Source of the DNA: Cryobacterium sp. Y50
Lineage (GTDB): Bacteria; Actinomycetota; Actinomycetes; Actinomycetales; Microbacteriaceae
Direction of reading: 5' to 3'
DNA length: 57,039 bases
Assembly (NCBI RefSeq): GCF_002929805.1
Contig: NZ_PJJM01000075.1
Coordinates: 1 to 57,039, forward strand
The position numbers were made by a program, and so were the translations under genes. Below, piece by piece: positions 1 to 6,667 of this stretch. The notes below the pieces were generated by a model that saw only the letters and a list, made by a program, of their open reading frames with translations, searched no databases and was not told where the DNA came from. Numbering within the stretch: position 1 is the first letter of the stretch; the number at the start of each line of letters is the position of its first letter.

Positions 1-33
1 CAGCTCAGTCTTTGGGCGTCCAGTTCGCGACAT
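1..33 (-). CDS. IS630-like transposase, N-terminal 11 residues only (partial)
   Basis: An ATG at 33 on the minus strand opens MSRTGRPKTEL and runs off the left edge. IS630-family transposases often start with a GRPK/GRPKAEL-type segment ahead of their helix-turn-helix. No DDE residues lie inside the window. The same 11 codons occur on the plus strand at 57007-57039. No clear ribosome binding site is visible upstream. Confidence 0.5.
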   Translation of the reverse strand, partial: MSRTGRPKTEL

Positions 34-79
34 GACTCATCATAACACTTAACCAATGAATTTACGACGCAAGACACTA
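1..79 (-). mobile_element. End of an IS630-like insertion sequence, running off the left edge
   Basis: The first 81 bases are the exact reverse complement of the last 81 bases of the window. The unit ends in GTGTCTTGCG (read inward from the element end) next to a CTAG site at 77-80, and IS630 elements insert at CTAG with TA duplication. The element extends leftward out of the window. The element end therefore lies at about 77, with the target TA at 78-79. The family assignment rests on the transposase N-terminus and the target site, so it is likely but not certain. Confidence 0.65.
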
Positions 80-81
80 GT

Positions 82-526
82 CTGCGGGGCGTTCAACCGC
101 TCGGCCATTGCCACGCTCGTGGAACGCACCAGCGGCTTCCTCATGCTCGTGCACCTGGGCGGCAAGCACGACGCAGCAACCGTCCGCGAACGGGTCGGCA
201 CGGCGATGTCCGCCCTACCAGCGCACCTCAGGAAAACGCTGACTTGGGATCAAGGATCGGAGATGGCCGAGTATCGGCAGTTCCAGGAAAAAACGACGAT
301 CCCCGTCTACTTCTGCGACGCACATTCACCGTGGCAACGAGGCTCCAATGAGAACACCAACGGACTCATTCGCCAGTACTTCCCCAAGGGCACCAACCTG
401 AACCTCCACAGCCCCGAACGCTTGGCTGAGGTCGCCGCCAAGATCAACGCTCGCCCCCGCGAATCGCGCAATTGGGAGCCATCGCAAACGCACTTCGATA
501 GGCTCAAAGAACTAGCCCACATTTGA
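82..526 (+). pseudogene. IS30-family transposase, C-terminal remnant
   Basis: The reading frame gives the C-terminal half of an IS30-type DDE transposase: GAFNRSAIATLVERTS, then WDQGSEMA with the second catalytic Asp, then PWQRGSNENTNGLIRQYFP with the catalytic Glu, ending at 526. The N-terminal helix-turn-helix and the first catalytic Asp are missing. The coding sequence is cut at its 5' side exactly where the IS630-like end sits (about 80), so the younger element appears to have landed in the older one. An open frame with an ATG at 56 exists but starts inside the IS630-like end, so it is not a natural start. The protein cannot be active. Confidence 0.85.
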
Positions 527-570
527 CCGTGTGTTGCGACGATGGCTAGAAAACGCCAATCCGCCCACGC

Positions 571-1173
571 TGCCACGGTCGGAGTGCCAGATCGCGTCAG
601 GCTCGATCAGGGTCGTCGCAGCGGCGTTTCGGAGGGCGTCGGCGACGAGTTCGGGTGCATGTGATCGGCGATGGACCAGCCGACGACTTTCTTCGAGTAG
701 CAGTCGATGCCGGTGGCCAGATAGATGAATCCTTGCCAGGTGTGGATGTACGTAATATCGCCGACGAATTTCGCTCCGAGGCGGTCGGCGGTGAAGTCGC
801 GTTTGACGAGGTCGGGCATGTTCGCGGCCGCCTTCGCATCGGCTTCGGTCGTGATGCGGAAGGGCCGTCGTTGGCAGGCGACGAGGCCGATCTGGCGCAT
901 GAGTTGCCGCACCAGCTCGGGCGAGCACTCGGCCTGTTCCGCGGCAAGGTCGGCGTGGATGCGACGGTATCCATACGTGCCATCGGACTCCTCGAAGAAG
1001 TGTTGTATTCGGGCGACCAAGGCCTCTCGGCGGGCCACGGTCGCGGACTGCGGCCGGATTGCCCAGTGGTAGAAACCGGACGTGGACACGGCCAGCCAGA
1101 GGCCCATTTTCACCACCGAATTCCGGTTGGTGGGCTCAGATTTTTGGGAGTCGATGTATTCGTACTTGCTCAC
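571..1173 (-). pseudogene. IS3-family transposase OrfB, frameshifted and 3'-truncated
   Basis: Starting at 1173 the product shows the usual OrfB layout: HTH_21 region with DGTYGYRRIHADL, then the rve integrase core with the first catalytic Asp in FVGDITYIHTW. At about 653-658 one base is missing relative to the family (DHMRTELVADAL is expected), which moves the frame. The shifted frame continues to IWHSDRGS with the second Asp and then breaks off at about 571, so the catalytic Glu is gone. The gene follows orfA directly. A -1 programmed frameshift normally occurs at the orfA/orfB junction in IS3 elements, not here, so this shift is a lesion. Confidence 0.85.
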
Positions 1174-1463
1174 TACCGCTGCTCCCGCGCGAAGTAAGCG
1201 CTGGCTTTTTCCAAGAAAGCGGTCTCCGCCCGCAGCTCGTGAACTTCCCGCTCAAGTTCCTTCAACCTGGCGCGTTCCGACACCGTCAAGTCCGCTTCGG
1301 TCCCGCCGTTCTCCTCGCGGTATTTGCCCAGCCAGTTCCGAAGAGACTCAGCGCCGACGCCATACGCGATGGCGACGTCCTTGATCGGCTTGGAGGTGTT
1401 GATCACCTCACGGCACAGCTCGTCTTTGAACTCCTGGGTGAAACGCCTACGTGCTGCGGTCAT
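1173..1463 (-). CDS. IS3-family transposase OrfA
   Basis: This 96-residue protein has the classic OrfA form: an N-terminal helix-turn-helix (RRRFTQEFKDELCREV, then IKDVAIAYGVGAESLRNWL) and a C-terminal leucine-zipper-like helix (ARLKELEREVHELRAETAFLEKA). It would bind the element ends and dimerise with OrfB. Its end abuts the start of orfB at 1173, as in IS3 elements. The gene looks intact, but its partner is broken, so the element cannot move by itself. Confidence 0.88.
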   Translation of the reverse strand: MTAARRRFTQEFKDELCREVINTSKPIKDVAIAYGVGAESLRNWLGKYREENGGTEADLTVSERARLKELEREVHELRAETAFLEKASAYFAREQR

Positions 1464-1501
1464 GCTGATCTCGACTTTCAGTGATCCCTCATTTCAAGAG
1501 G

Positions 1502-1657
1502 GCCCGCCGTCCGAGATATCCGCAGCAGCTCAAACGCCGCAACGTGATCGAGCGATGCTTCCAGGCTTTCAAACAATGGCGCGGCATCGCGACCCGATAC
1601 GACAAACTCGCCGTCAACTACCGCGGCCGAGTCATCCTACGAGCCATCACAATTTAG
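1502..1657 (+). pseudogene. IS5-family transposase, C-terminal fragment
   Basis: A 51-codon open stretch ends at TAG 1655-1657 and reads RRNVIERCFQAFKQWRGIA followed by TRYDKLAVNYRG. This matches the C-terminal DDE signature of IS5-type transposases (R-x3-E-x6-K, with the catalytic Glu in NVIE). No start and no upstream part of the gene remain. It is the fourth transposase family within 1.7 kb. Confidence 0.8.
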
Positions 1658-1680
1658 CTCAAGCCATTAGCAGACACATC

Positions 1681-2067
1681 TTAGTGGCTGCTGTAGTTGA
1701 TGGTCATAATTGCCACGACCGCGTGTGCGTCCGATGCCTCAGACACCTTGTACGCATTGTGATACTGGTAATCGATTCGCCCAGCCCCACTTACCTCATA
1801 GTGATGAGTTCGCGACCAGCCGTCACCCATTGGCCGACCTGCTTTTCCACGAAGGATGCTTATCGAAGCGATGGGAGAGGGCTGTCCTGGCTTAGTGGTT
1901 GCATGGTCCCAGAATTGCCGAGCCTGCTGGATTCCAACTCGTTCCACTAGTTCAGCCCAATGGTTAGCGAACTTCCGATGCACGACGATTCGGTACGGAG
2001 GTCTTCTTCTTGGTTTCCCCCCGGGACTTCGAGCCGGAATAAAAGGGGCGTACGCCCGCTCCCTCAC
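1681..2067 (-). CDS. Probable RelE/ParE-like toxin of a toxin-antitoxin pair
   Basis: A 128-residue basic protein overlaps the upstream gene by four bases (ATGA, 2064-2067), a common toxin-antitoxin arrangement. The core (YRIVVHRKFANHWAELVER, later HYEVSGAGRIDYQYHNAY) has the strand-rich, basic make-up of the RelE/ParE superfamily and ends in a His. The first 25 residues are Arg/Pro rich. I recognise the architecture rather than a specific named family, so the toxin call is inference from size, charge, order and overlap. It lies immediately beside the IS5 remnant. Confidence 0.55.
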   Translation of the reverse strand: MRERAYAPFIPARSPGGKPRRRPPYRIVVHRKFANHWAELVERVGIQQARQFWDHATTKPGQPSPIASISILRGKAGRPMGDGWSRTHHYEVSGAGRIDYQYHNAYKVSEASDAHAVVAIMTINYSSH

Positions 2068-2525
2068 TCGACTGGTTCTTCCACGTCGTCATAGTCTGTG
2101 AGGTCATGCCTGCCGAGAAGGACGGAACGGCGTAGAGGGTCCTCAAGTTGACGCGCAGTCACACGCCAGGCGGTAACGACTTCGTCCACGGATGAGAGAT
2201 CTTGATCAGCGAGTCCAGCGATAAGAGATCCATGGAGCTCGTCCGCGAAGGCTCGTTGGTCGTCCTTGTCGAAGACTCGCAACCAAGCTAGATCACCGAG
2301 CTCTGCAACAGACACATCGCGCTCCGAGTCGACCAGCGCAGTGAGTCGCTGCAGTCGCTGTGACCAGCTAGCAAATCCCTCGAGGACTGCTAGATCTGAC
2401 TCAGGCAACATCACGAGTCCGCTTCCGTTCCCATCGCGCACCAACGCTCTCCCGGCACGAGCCGCTTCGAGAACTTTGATTCGCTTTTTGGCTAGATCGC
2501 TCGATTGGAAAATGACTCTTTCCAT
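2064..2525 (-). CDS. Probable antitoxin, Phd/YefM-like N-terminus
   Basis: The 153-residue acidic protein starts at ATG 2525, with an AGGGAG ribosome site five bases upstream. The first 45 residues (RVIFQSSDLAKKRIKVLEAA, then GRALVRDGNGSGLVMLPE) resemble the DNA-binding end of Phd/YefM antitoxins, where a short strand-turn ends in a readable MLPESDL motif. The rest is helical and acidic and would be the toxin-binding part. It is the first gene of a two-gene operon with the putative toxin. In such modules the antitoxin represses its own promoter, and an ATAC-TATC-GTAT inverted repeat lies 23 bp upstream. Confidence 0.55.
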   Translation of the reverse strand: MERVIFQSSDLAKKRIKVLEAARAGRALVRDGNGSGLVMLPESDLAVLEGFASWSQRLQRLTALVDSERDVSVAELGDLAWLRVFDKDDQRAFADELHGSLIAGLADQDLSSVDEVVTAWRVTARQLEDPLRRSVLLGRHDLTDYDDVEEPVE

Positions 2526-2547
2526 TTGGCTCCCTCTTCTCCTGTTG

Positions 2548-2559
2548 ATACTATCGTAT
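2548..2559. promoter_or_regulatory. Inverted repeat in the divergent TA/TPR promoter region
   Basis: ATAC-TATC-GTAT is a short inverted repeat in the 66-bp gap between the antitoxin start (2525) and the TPR gene start (2592). Its position suits an operator controlling both divergent genes. It is short, so chance occurrence is quite possible. Confidence 0.25.
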
Positions 2560-2591
2560 GTAAGAAAGTAGTCCGAGTCCAGGCGGGGGTA

Positions 2592-3848
2592 ATGGTGAGT
2601 CAGAGGAATTCTCAAGGCATCCCTGATCAGCCCGTGCGCGAGCTGATCGCGGTCCTTGACACATCTCTTGTTGGAGTTCCACAGAATACAAAAGACTCGC
2701 GGCACCGGGCTCGAACAATCACCTCGGTCAAGAAGATTCTGGGCAACTTCGGGATTGACGGCGAAAGTCTTATCAGGTACGGGATGTCGGCACGCGCGGC
2801 CATCGCGGTCTACCGCGCGATGTTCTCTCCCGACGATGACGATCTGACACGTATCGTTGACACAAGCCGCTGGCGCCAAGTGCTCAAAGTGCCTACTCCG
2901 ACTGCCCCTCTAAGCGACCTGGACGAGGCCGAATTTGAGGCAATGAGCCTCAGCCTGCACCGCGTGCCTCATCTGCTCGACATGTGGGTGGCGAACGCCC
3001 CGATGAATGACATCTTGGGGTACGCCCCTCCGTCGGATGAGGATTGGGCCCAGTGGGCGGTCCTAACGCCTGAAGCCAGTGAGACGATCAGCGCGTACCG
3101 TTGGCTCTCGCAACGAAGCATCACTGAAACTTTGGGCAGGTGGAGCACGGAGTCTCTCCACCTCGAATATAGGTGGCAGAACGATCAACAAGTTGGTCTC
3201 TTCAGTGCGGTTGCGCTGAGTGCCGCAGGTCCGGAGGGACGCCTGCTGAACGCCGAAATCGCCCTCCGCGCCGTCGCGCCGCAGCATGCGGAGCAAATGG
3301 AACAGGACCAGCTGTTTTGGCAGCTCCAAGAAACGGCCGTGGATTACTTGGTCAAAGGCAAGTACCTCGAAGCCAAAACGCTATTTGAATTCCACCTGCG
3401 CCGCAATCTGAATGATGCACGCACCCTGAACAACTTGGGCTTCTGCACTTTTCCGCTGAGTCCAAGCAAAGCGCTTCATTGGCTGGGCGAAGCAGCAGTT
3501 AATGGGTACGTTGATGTGCCGATCAATATCTACAACCAGTGCTGTTGCCTCGTCGCACTGAACCGCGCTGGAGAAGCCTTGGAACTCGCGGAGAACTATT
3601 GGCAGCGCCAGCGCCAATCAGATGCCATGACGGGTTTCCTCTGGGTGCAGTCCGGTGATATCTGGAAACTGAACGGTGATTGTGCCGCAGAACAAGAACT
3701 GATCGACCTGGCCATTGCAGCAGCACGAGAAGTCGGACGCGAAGACCGCGCAACTCGGTGGGAAGAACGAAAGGTGGGCCTCGTTTCGAGGCCAGTGTCT
3801 GCTTCCGCGTCCCCACTTGACGGCGCAATCGAGTCTGGTACCGCTTGA
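2592..3848 (+). CDS. TPR-repeat protein of unknown function
   Basis: Start at ATG 2592 (a GTG follows at 2595), giving 418 residues. The N-terminal third is unrecognised. The C-terminal half has helix pairs typical of tetratricopeptide repeats, for example DYLVKGKYLEAKTLFEFHLR followed by NDARTLNNLGFCTF, then a Sel1-like KALHWLGEAAVNGY and a Cys-rich NQCCCLVALNRAGEALELAE. No signal peptide or membrane segment is seen, so it is probably a cytosolic scaffold or sensor. It is divergent from the toxin-antitoxin pair across 66 bp, and the three genes sit between IS debris and a terminator. Whether they form one system is open. Confidence 0.75.
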   Translation: MVSQRNSQGIPDQPVRELIAVLDTSLVGVPQNTKDSRHRARTITSVKKILGNFGIDGESLIRYGMSARAAIAVYRAMFSPDDDDLTRIVDTSRWRQVLKVPTPTAPLSDLDEAEFEAMSLSLHRVPHLLDMWVANAPMNDILGYAPPSDEDWAQWAVLTPEASETISAYRWLSQRSITETLGRWSTESLHLEYRWQNDQQVGLFSAVALSAAGPEGRLLNAEIALRAVAPQHAEQMEQDQLFWQLQETAVDYLVKGKYLEAKTLFEFHLRRNLNDARTLNNLGFCTFPLSPSKALHWLGEAAVNGYVDVPINIYNQCCCLVALNRAGEALELAENYWQRQRQSDAMTGFLWVQSGDIWKLNGDCAAEQELIDLAIAAAREVGREDRATRWEERKVGLVSRPVSASASPLDGAIESGTA

Positions 3849-4234
3849 CCAGCAGAGGAGCCAACCAGCTGAGGATAAGAGTTATTTTCGGTCATCTCGC
3901 TTGCCCCTCCCTGCTGCCTGACCCGTCCCCGACGCGGTTGTCGGCGGTGGCGCTCGATCTTCACTGCCATAGATCTGAACCACATGGAATTAAAACTCCA
4001 AAGTGATGGAATTGTGATTACTCGTTGCAGCCGCGGTCCGCTCTATGACTGGCCTGTGGGAATTACGTAAACTACCCGCAGATCTTTGAACCCCTGAATC
4101 TCTGGTAAGCACGGGGGCTCAGGGGTTTTTCTTTGCCTTGAATTGCGCCACCTGTGACAAGGTACAGCCTGGTTGAGACGCTTGGCGATCGAGGGCTGAC
4201 AGGGCGATTGTGCGGCCAACCTAAGCTGAACCAC
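3849..4234. other. 386-bp gap with one terminator, otherwise nothing recognised
   Basis: No credible coding frame is seen. The only clear structure is the hairpin-plus-T-tract at 4089-4131, 240 bp beyond the TPR stop codon. The segment before it (about 4000-4080) could hold a small RNA, but nothing specific supports that. Confidence 0.4.
4089..4131 (+). terminator. Rho-independent terminator
   Basis: AACCCCTGA (4089-4097) pairs with TCAGGGGTT (4119-4127), followed by a T run. It is a strong intrinsic terminator on the plus strand. The nearest plus-strand gene ends 240 bp earlier, so it may end a longer TPR transcript or a short untranslated RNA. Confidence 0.75.
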
Positions 4235-4638
4235 ATGACAACCGCAGCCGCCACCCTGCTCTGCATCATCTTGGCATTTCTTGCCATCTTCCAGCTGCTG
4301 CTGATCGCAGGTCTACCGCTCGGGCGGTTCGCCTGGGGCGGCCAGCACGCGGTGCTCCCGACGCACTTGCGCATCGGCAGCGCCGTCTCGATCGTGCTCT
4401 ACCTCGTGTTCGCACTTCTCGTACTCGAACGGGTGGCGCTGACGTCCTCGAACGGGTGGCGCTGACGTCTCTCATCCCCACCGCGACCTTCATCGGCGTG
4501 GCCGCTTGGGTGCTCACTGGGTACTTCACGCTCGGCGTGATCATGAACGGGATCTCCCGCAGCAAACCGGAACGCCTCGTGATGACGCCGGTGAGCCTCG
4601 TGTTGGCGGGGCTGTGCCTGGTCGTCGCGATCGGGTAG
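4235..4638 (+). pseudogene. Small multi-pass membrane protein broken by a tandem duplication
   Basis: From ATG 4235 the frame gives hydrophobic helices (LLCIILAFLAIFQLLLIAG and GSAVSIVLYLVFALLVL) and then stops at 4465. A second open frame continues with FIGVAAWVLTGYFTLGVIMN and VSLVLAGLCLVVAIG to 4638. A 23-bp sequence is present twice in tandem at 4424-4469. Removing one copy restores a single 126-residue protein with about four membrane helices. I do not recognise the family. As it stands the protein would be truncated after two helices. Confidence 0.75.
4424..4469. repeat. Exact 23-bp tandem duplication inside a gene
   Basis: The two copies (4424-4446 and 4447-4469) are identical, both beginning CTCGAACGGGTGG. 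Because 23 is not a multiple of three, the duplication shifts the frame of the membrane gene it lies in. Perfect identity suggests a recent event, and such duplications can revert by slippage. Confidence 0.95.
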
Positions 4639-4730
4639 ACATCCACTCAAATCAGCATCCGTTCGACGTGACGCAGCGGAACCTTTCAGGAAGTCCAGAC
4701 AGCAGACGAGGACCGGACTACCGTGTAGGC

Positions 4731-6488
4731 ATGCCAATCGGCGGATTCCGCGGCGTCGTCCTCAGCCTGATCCCGGGGCTAAACACCGCCCTGCATTACC
4801 AGCGCGCGTGGCTGGTGCCTGATCTGCGTGCCGGCATCGCGCTCAGCTTCCTGCTGATCCCGGCCGGTATGGGCTATGCGGAGGCCTCCGGGCTACCCGC
4901 GTACACCGGTCTGTACGCGACGGTCGTGCCGTTGCTAATCTACGCCGTCTTCGGCCCATCGCGCATCCTCGTGCTCGGTCCTGACTCGGCGCTCGCCCCA
5001 ATCATCGCAGCGTCGATCCTGCCGCTGGCGCTCGGCAATACCGAGCGAGCGATTGCCCTCGCAGGGCTCCTCGGCCTGATGGTCGGCCTCACCCTGCTCA
5101 GTGCCGGCGTGCTCCGACTCGGCTTCGTCACCGACCTGCTCTCCAAGCCAATCCGGGTCGGCTACCTCAACGCCGTCGCTTTGCTAGTGATCATTTCGCA
5201 AATTCCCAAGCTGTTCGGGTTCTCCATCGAGGCTCCCGGTCCGATTCAAGGGATTGGTGCAATCGTGCAGGGTGCCGCGGCGGGGAGCATCGGCGTCGTC
5301 GCAATGCTGCTCGGCCTTGCCTCCCTCGCCGTCATCGTCGGGTTGCGTTTCCTGCTCGGCGGGCGTGTCCCTGGTGTGCTGATCGCGGTCGTCGCGTCTA
5401 TTGTGGTCACGGCAATTTTCTCGCTGCAGAACGTGCTGCCGGTCGTCGGCGCTATGCCGCAGGGGCTCCCCGCCCCGGCGCTCGGCGGACTCGTCTGGGG
5501 CGACGTGGTTTCGCTGATCGCGCCGGCGCTGGGCATAGCGCTCATCGCCTTCGCTGACACCGGGGTGCTCTCCCGCACACTCGCAGCGCGCCGCGGTGAC
5601 AGTGTGAACGGCAGCCAAGAGATGGCCGGCCTCGGACTCGCCAATATCGGAGGCGGGTTCTTTGGCGGCTTTCCGATCTCGGCCTCCACCTCGCGCACAC
5701 CCGTCGCCGAGCAGGCAGGGGCGCGCTCCCAGCTGACGAATGTCGTCGGCGCGCTGATCATCGTCATCTTCATGCTCGTTGCCCCCGGTGTAACCGGGTA
5801 CCTCCCGTCGGCGACACTTGGCGCCGTGGTCATTGTGGCCGCCGCCAGCCTGGTCGATGTTTCGGGCGTCTCGCGATTGTGGCGGATCGACAAAACGGAT
5901 GCCCTGCTCTCGATCGCCGCGTTCCTCAGCGTCTTTCTGGTGGGCGTTCTGCAAGGCATTCTCGTGGCGATCGGGCTGTCTCTGGTCGCGTTCGTGCTCC
6001 GCGCGTGGCGTCCGTACCGGGCCGAGCTCGGGCGCATTCCCGGTATGCGCGGATACCATGATCGCTCACGGCATCCGGATGCCGATCGCGTTCCCGGCAT
6101 CGTCATTGTGCGTTTCGACGCCCCGCTGTTCTTTGCCAACGGGGGCATCTTTGATGATTACGTGCGCTCGGTAGTGCGGCGAGCGGAGCGGGAATCGGAG
6201 GCCGCTGGCAGGCCGATCGGAACGCCCATTCACACCGTCATCCTTGCCGCCGAACCGATCACCGATATCGACACGACCGCCATCGACGAACTACTCGAGC
6301 TTGACGAGTACCTTGCGTCTCGGGGGGTGTCGCTCGTGCTGGCCGAGATGAAGGGGCCGGTGAAGGACCAGCTGCAGGCTTTCGGATTGGGTGACCGGTT
6401 TTCACCCGAGCGGTTCGCGCCGACGGTGGGCGCCGCGGTTGATACTGCGAGTGGGGAGTTTCGCGACGATATCGGTGGAGCGATTTGA
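4731..6488 (+). CDS. SulP-family anion (sulfate-type) transporter with STAS domain
   Basis: The 585-residue protein starts at ATG 4731. It opens with the SulP signature region (LVPDLRAGIALSFLLIPAG, GYAEASGLPAYTGLYATVVP, FGPSRILVLGPDSALAPII), followed by about ten more hydrophobic stretches. A cytosolic STAS domain starts near residue 455 (GIVIVRFDAPLFFANGG) and contains DIDTTAIDELLEL near 512. The family exchanges or symports sulfate, bicarbonate or other anions across the plasma membrane; the substrate cannot be read from sequence. An upstream extension of the frame to 4506 overlaps the broken membrane gene and is unlikely to be used. Confidence 0.92.
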   Translation: MPIGGFRGVVLSLIPGLNTALHYQRAWLVPDLRAGIALSFLLIPAGMGYAEASGLPAYTGLYATVVPLLIYAVFGPSRILVLGPDSALAPIIAASILPLALGNTERAIALAGLLGLMVGLTLLSAGVLRLGFVTDLLSKPIRVGYLNAVALLVIISQIPKLFGFSIEAPGPIQGIGAIVQGAAAGSIGVVAMLLGLASLAVIVGLRFLLGGRVPGVLIAVVASIVVTAIFSLQNVLPVVGAMPQGLPAPALGGLVWGDVVSLIAPALGIALIAFADTGVLSRTLAARRGDSVNGSQEMAGLGLANIGGGFFGGFPISASTSRTPVAEQAGARSQLTNVVGALIIVIFMLVAPGVTGYLPSATLGAVVIVAAASLVDVSGVSRLWRIDKTDALLSIAAFLSVFLVGVLQGILVAIGLSLVAFVLRAWRPYRAELGRIPGMRGYHDRSRHPDADRVPGIVIVRFDAPLFFANGGIFDDYVRSVVRRAERESEAAGRPIGTPIHTVILAAEPITDIDTTAIDELLELDEYLASRGVSLVLAEMKGPVKDQLQAFGLGDRFSPERFAPTVGAAVDTASGEFRDDIGGAI

Positions 6489-6554
6489 GATATTGTCAGT
6501 GGTTTCTGACTCGGGGCGCTGCGCCCTTCCCAACGAATGGTGAACGAACGTCTA

Positions 6555-6602
6555 CCACTATATGTAGTGTGTAAACCACACTCTAACCACTACATATGGT
6601 TC
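6555..6602 (+). promoter_or_regulatory. Pair of NrdR boxes upstream of nrdDG
   Basis: Two related 16-bp palindromic sites, CCACTATATGTAGTGT (6555-6570) and CCACTACATATGGTTC (6587-6602), match the NrdR-box pattern and are 32 bp apart centre to centre, about three helical turns, as is normal for tandem NrdR boxes. NrdR is the nucleotide-sensing repressor of ribonucleotide reductase genes. The second box lies about 65 bp before the chosen nrdD start. Confidence 0.85.
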
Positions 6603-6667
6603 CTTCGTCCGGCTCAAGCTTTTGCTCGATCGCTGTGGGTGCTACGACTCAAGGAGACATGCTGCGC

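Noticed and set aside
653..658. Programmed frameshift in the IS3 orfB
   Set aside because: IS3 recoding happens at the orfA/orfB junction. This shift is mid-orfB and the gene is also truncated.
5184..6148. Two long minus-strand frames opposite the SulP gene
   Set aside because: They are high-GC antisense shadows of an unmistakable transporter; low-complexity composition and no motifs.
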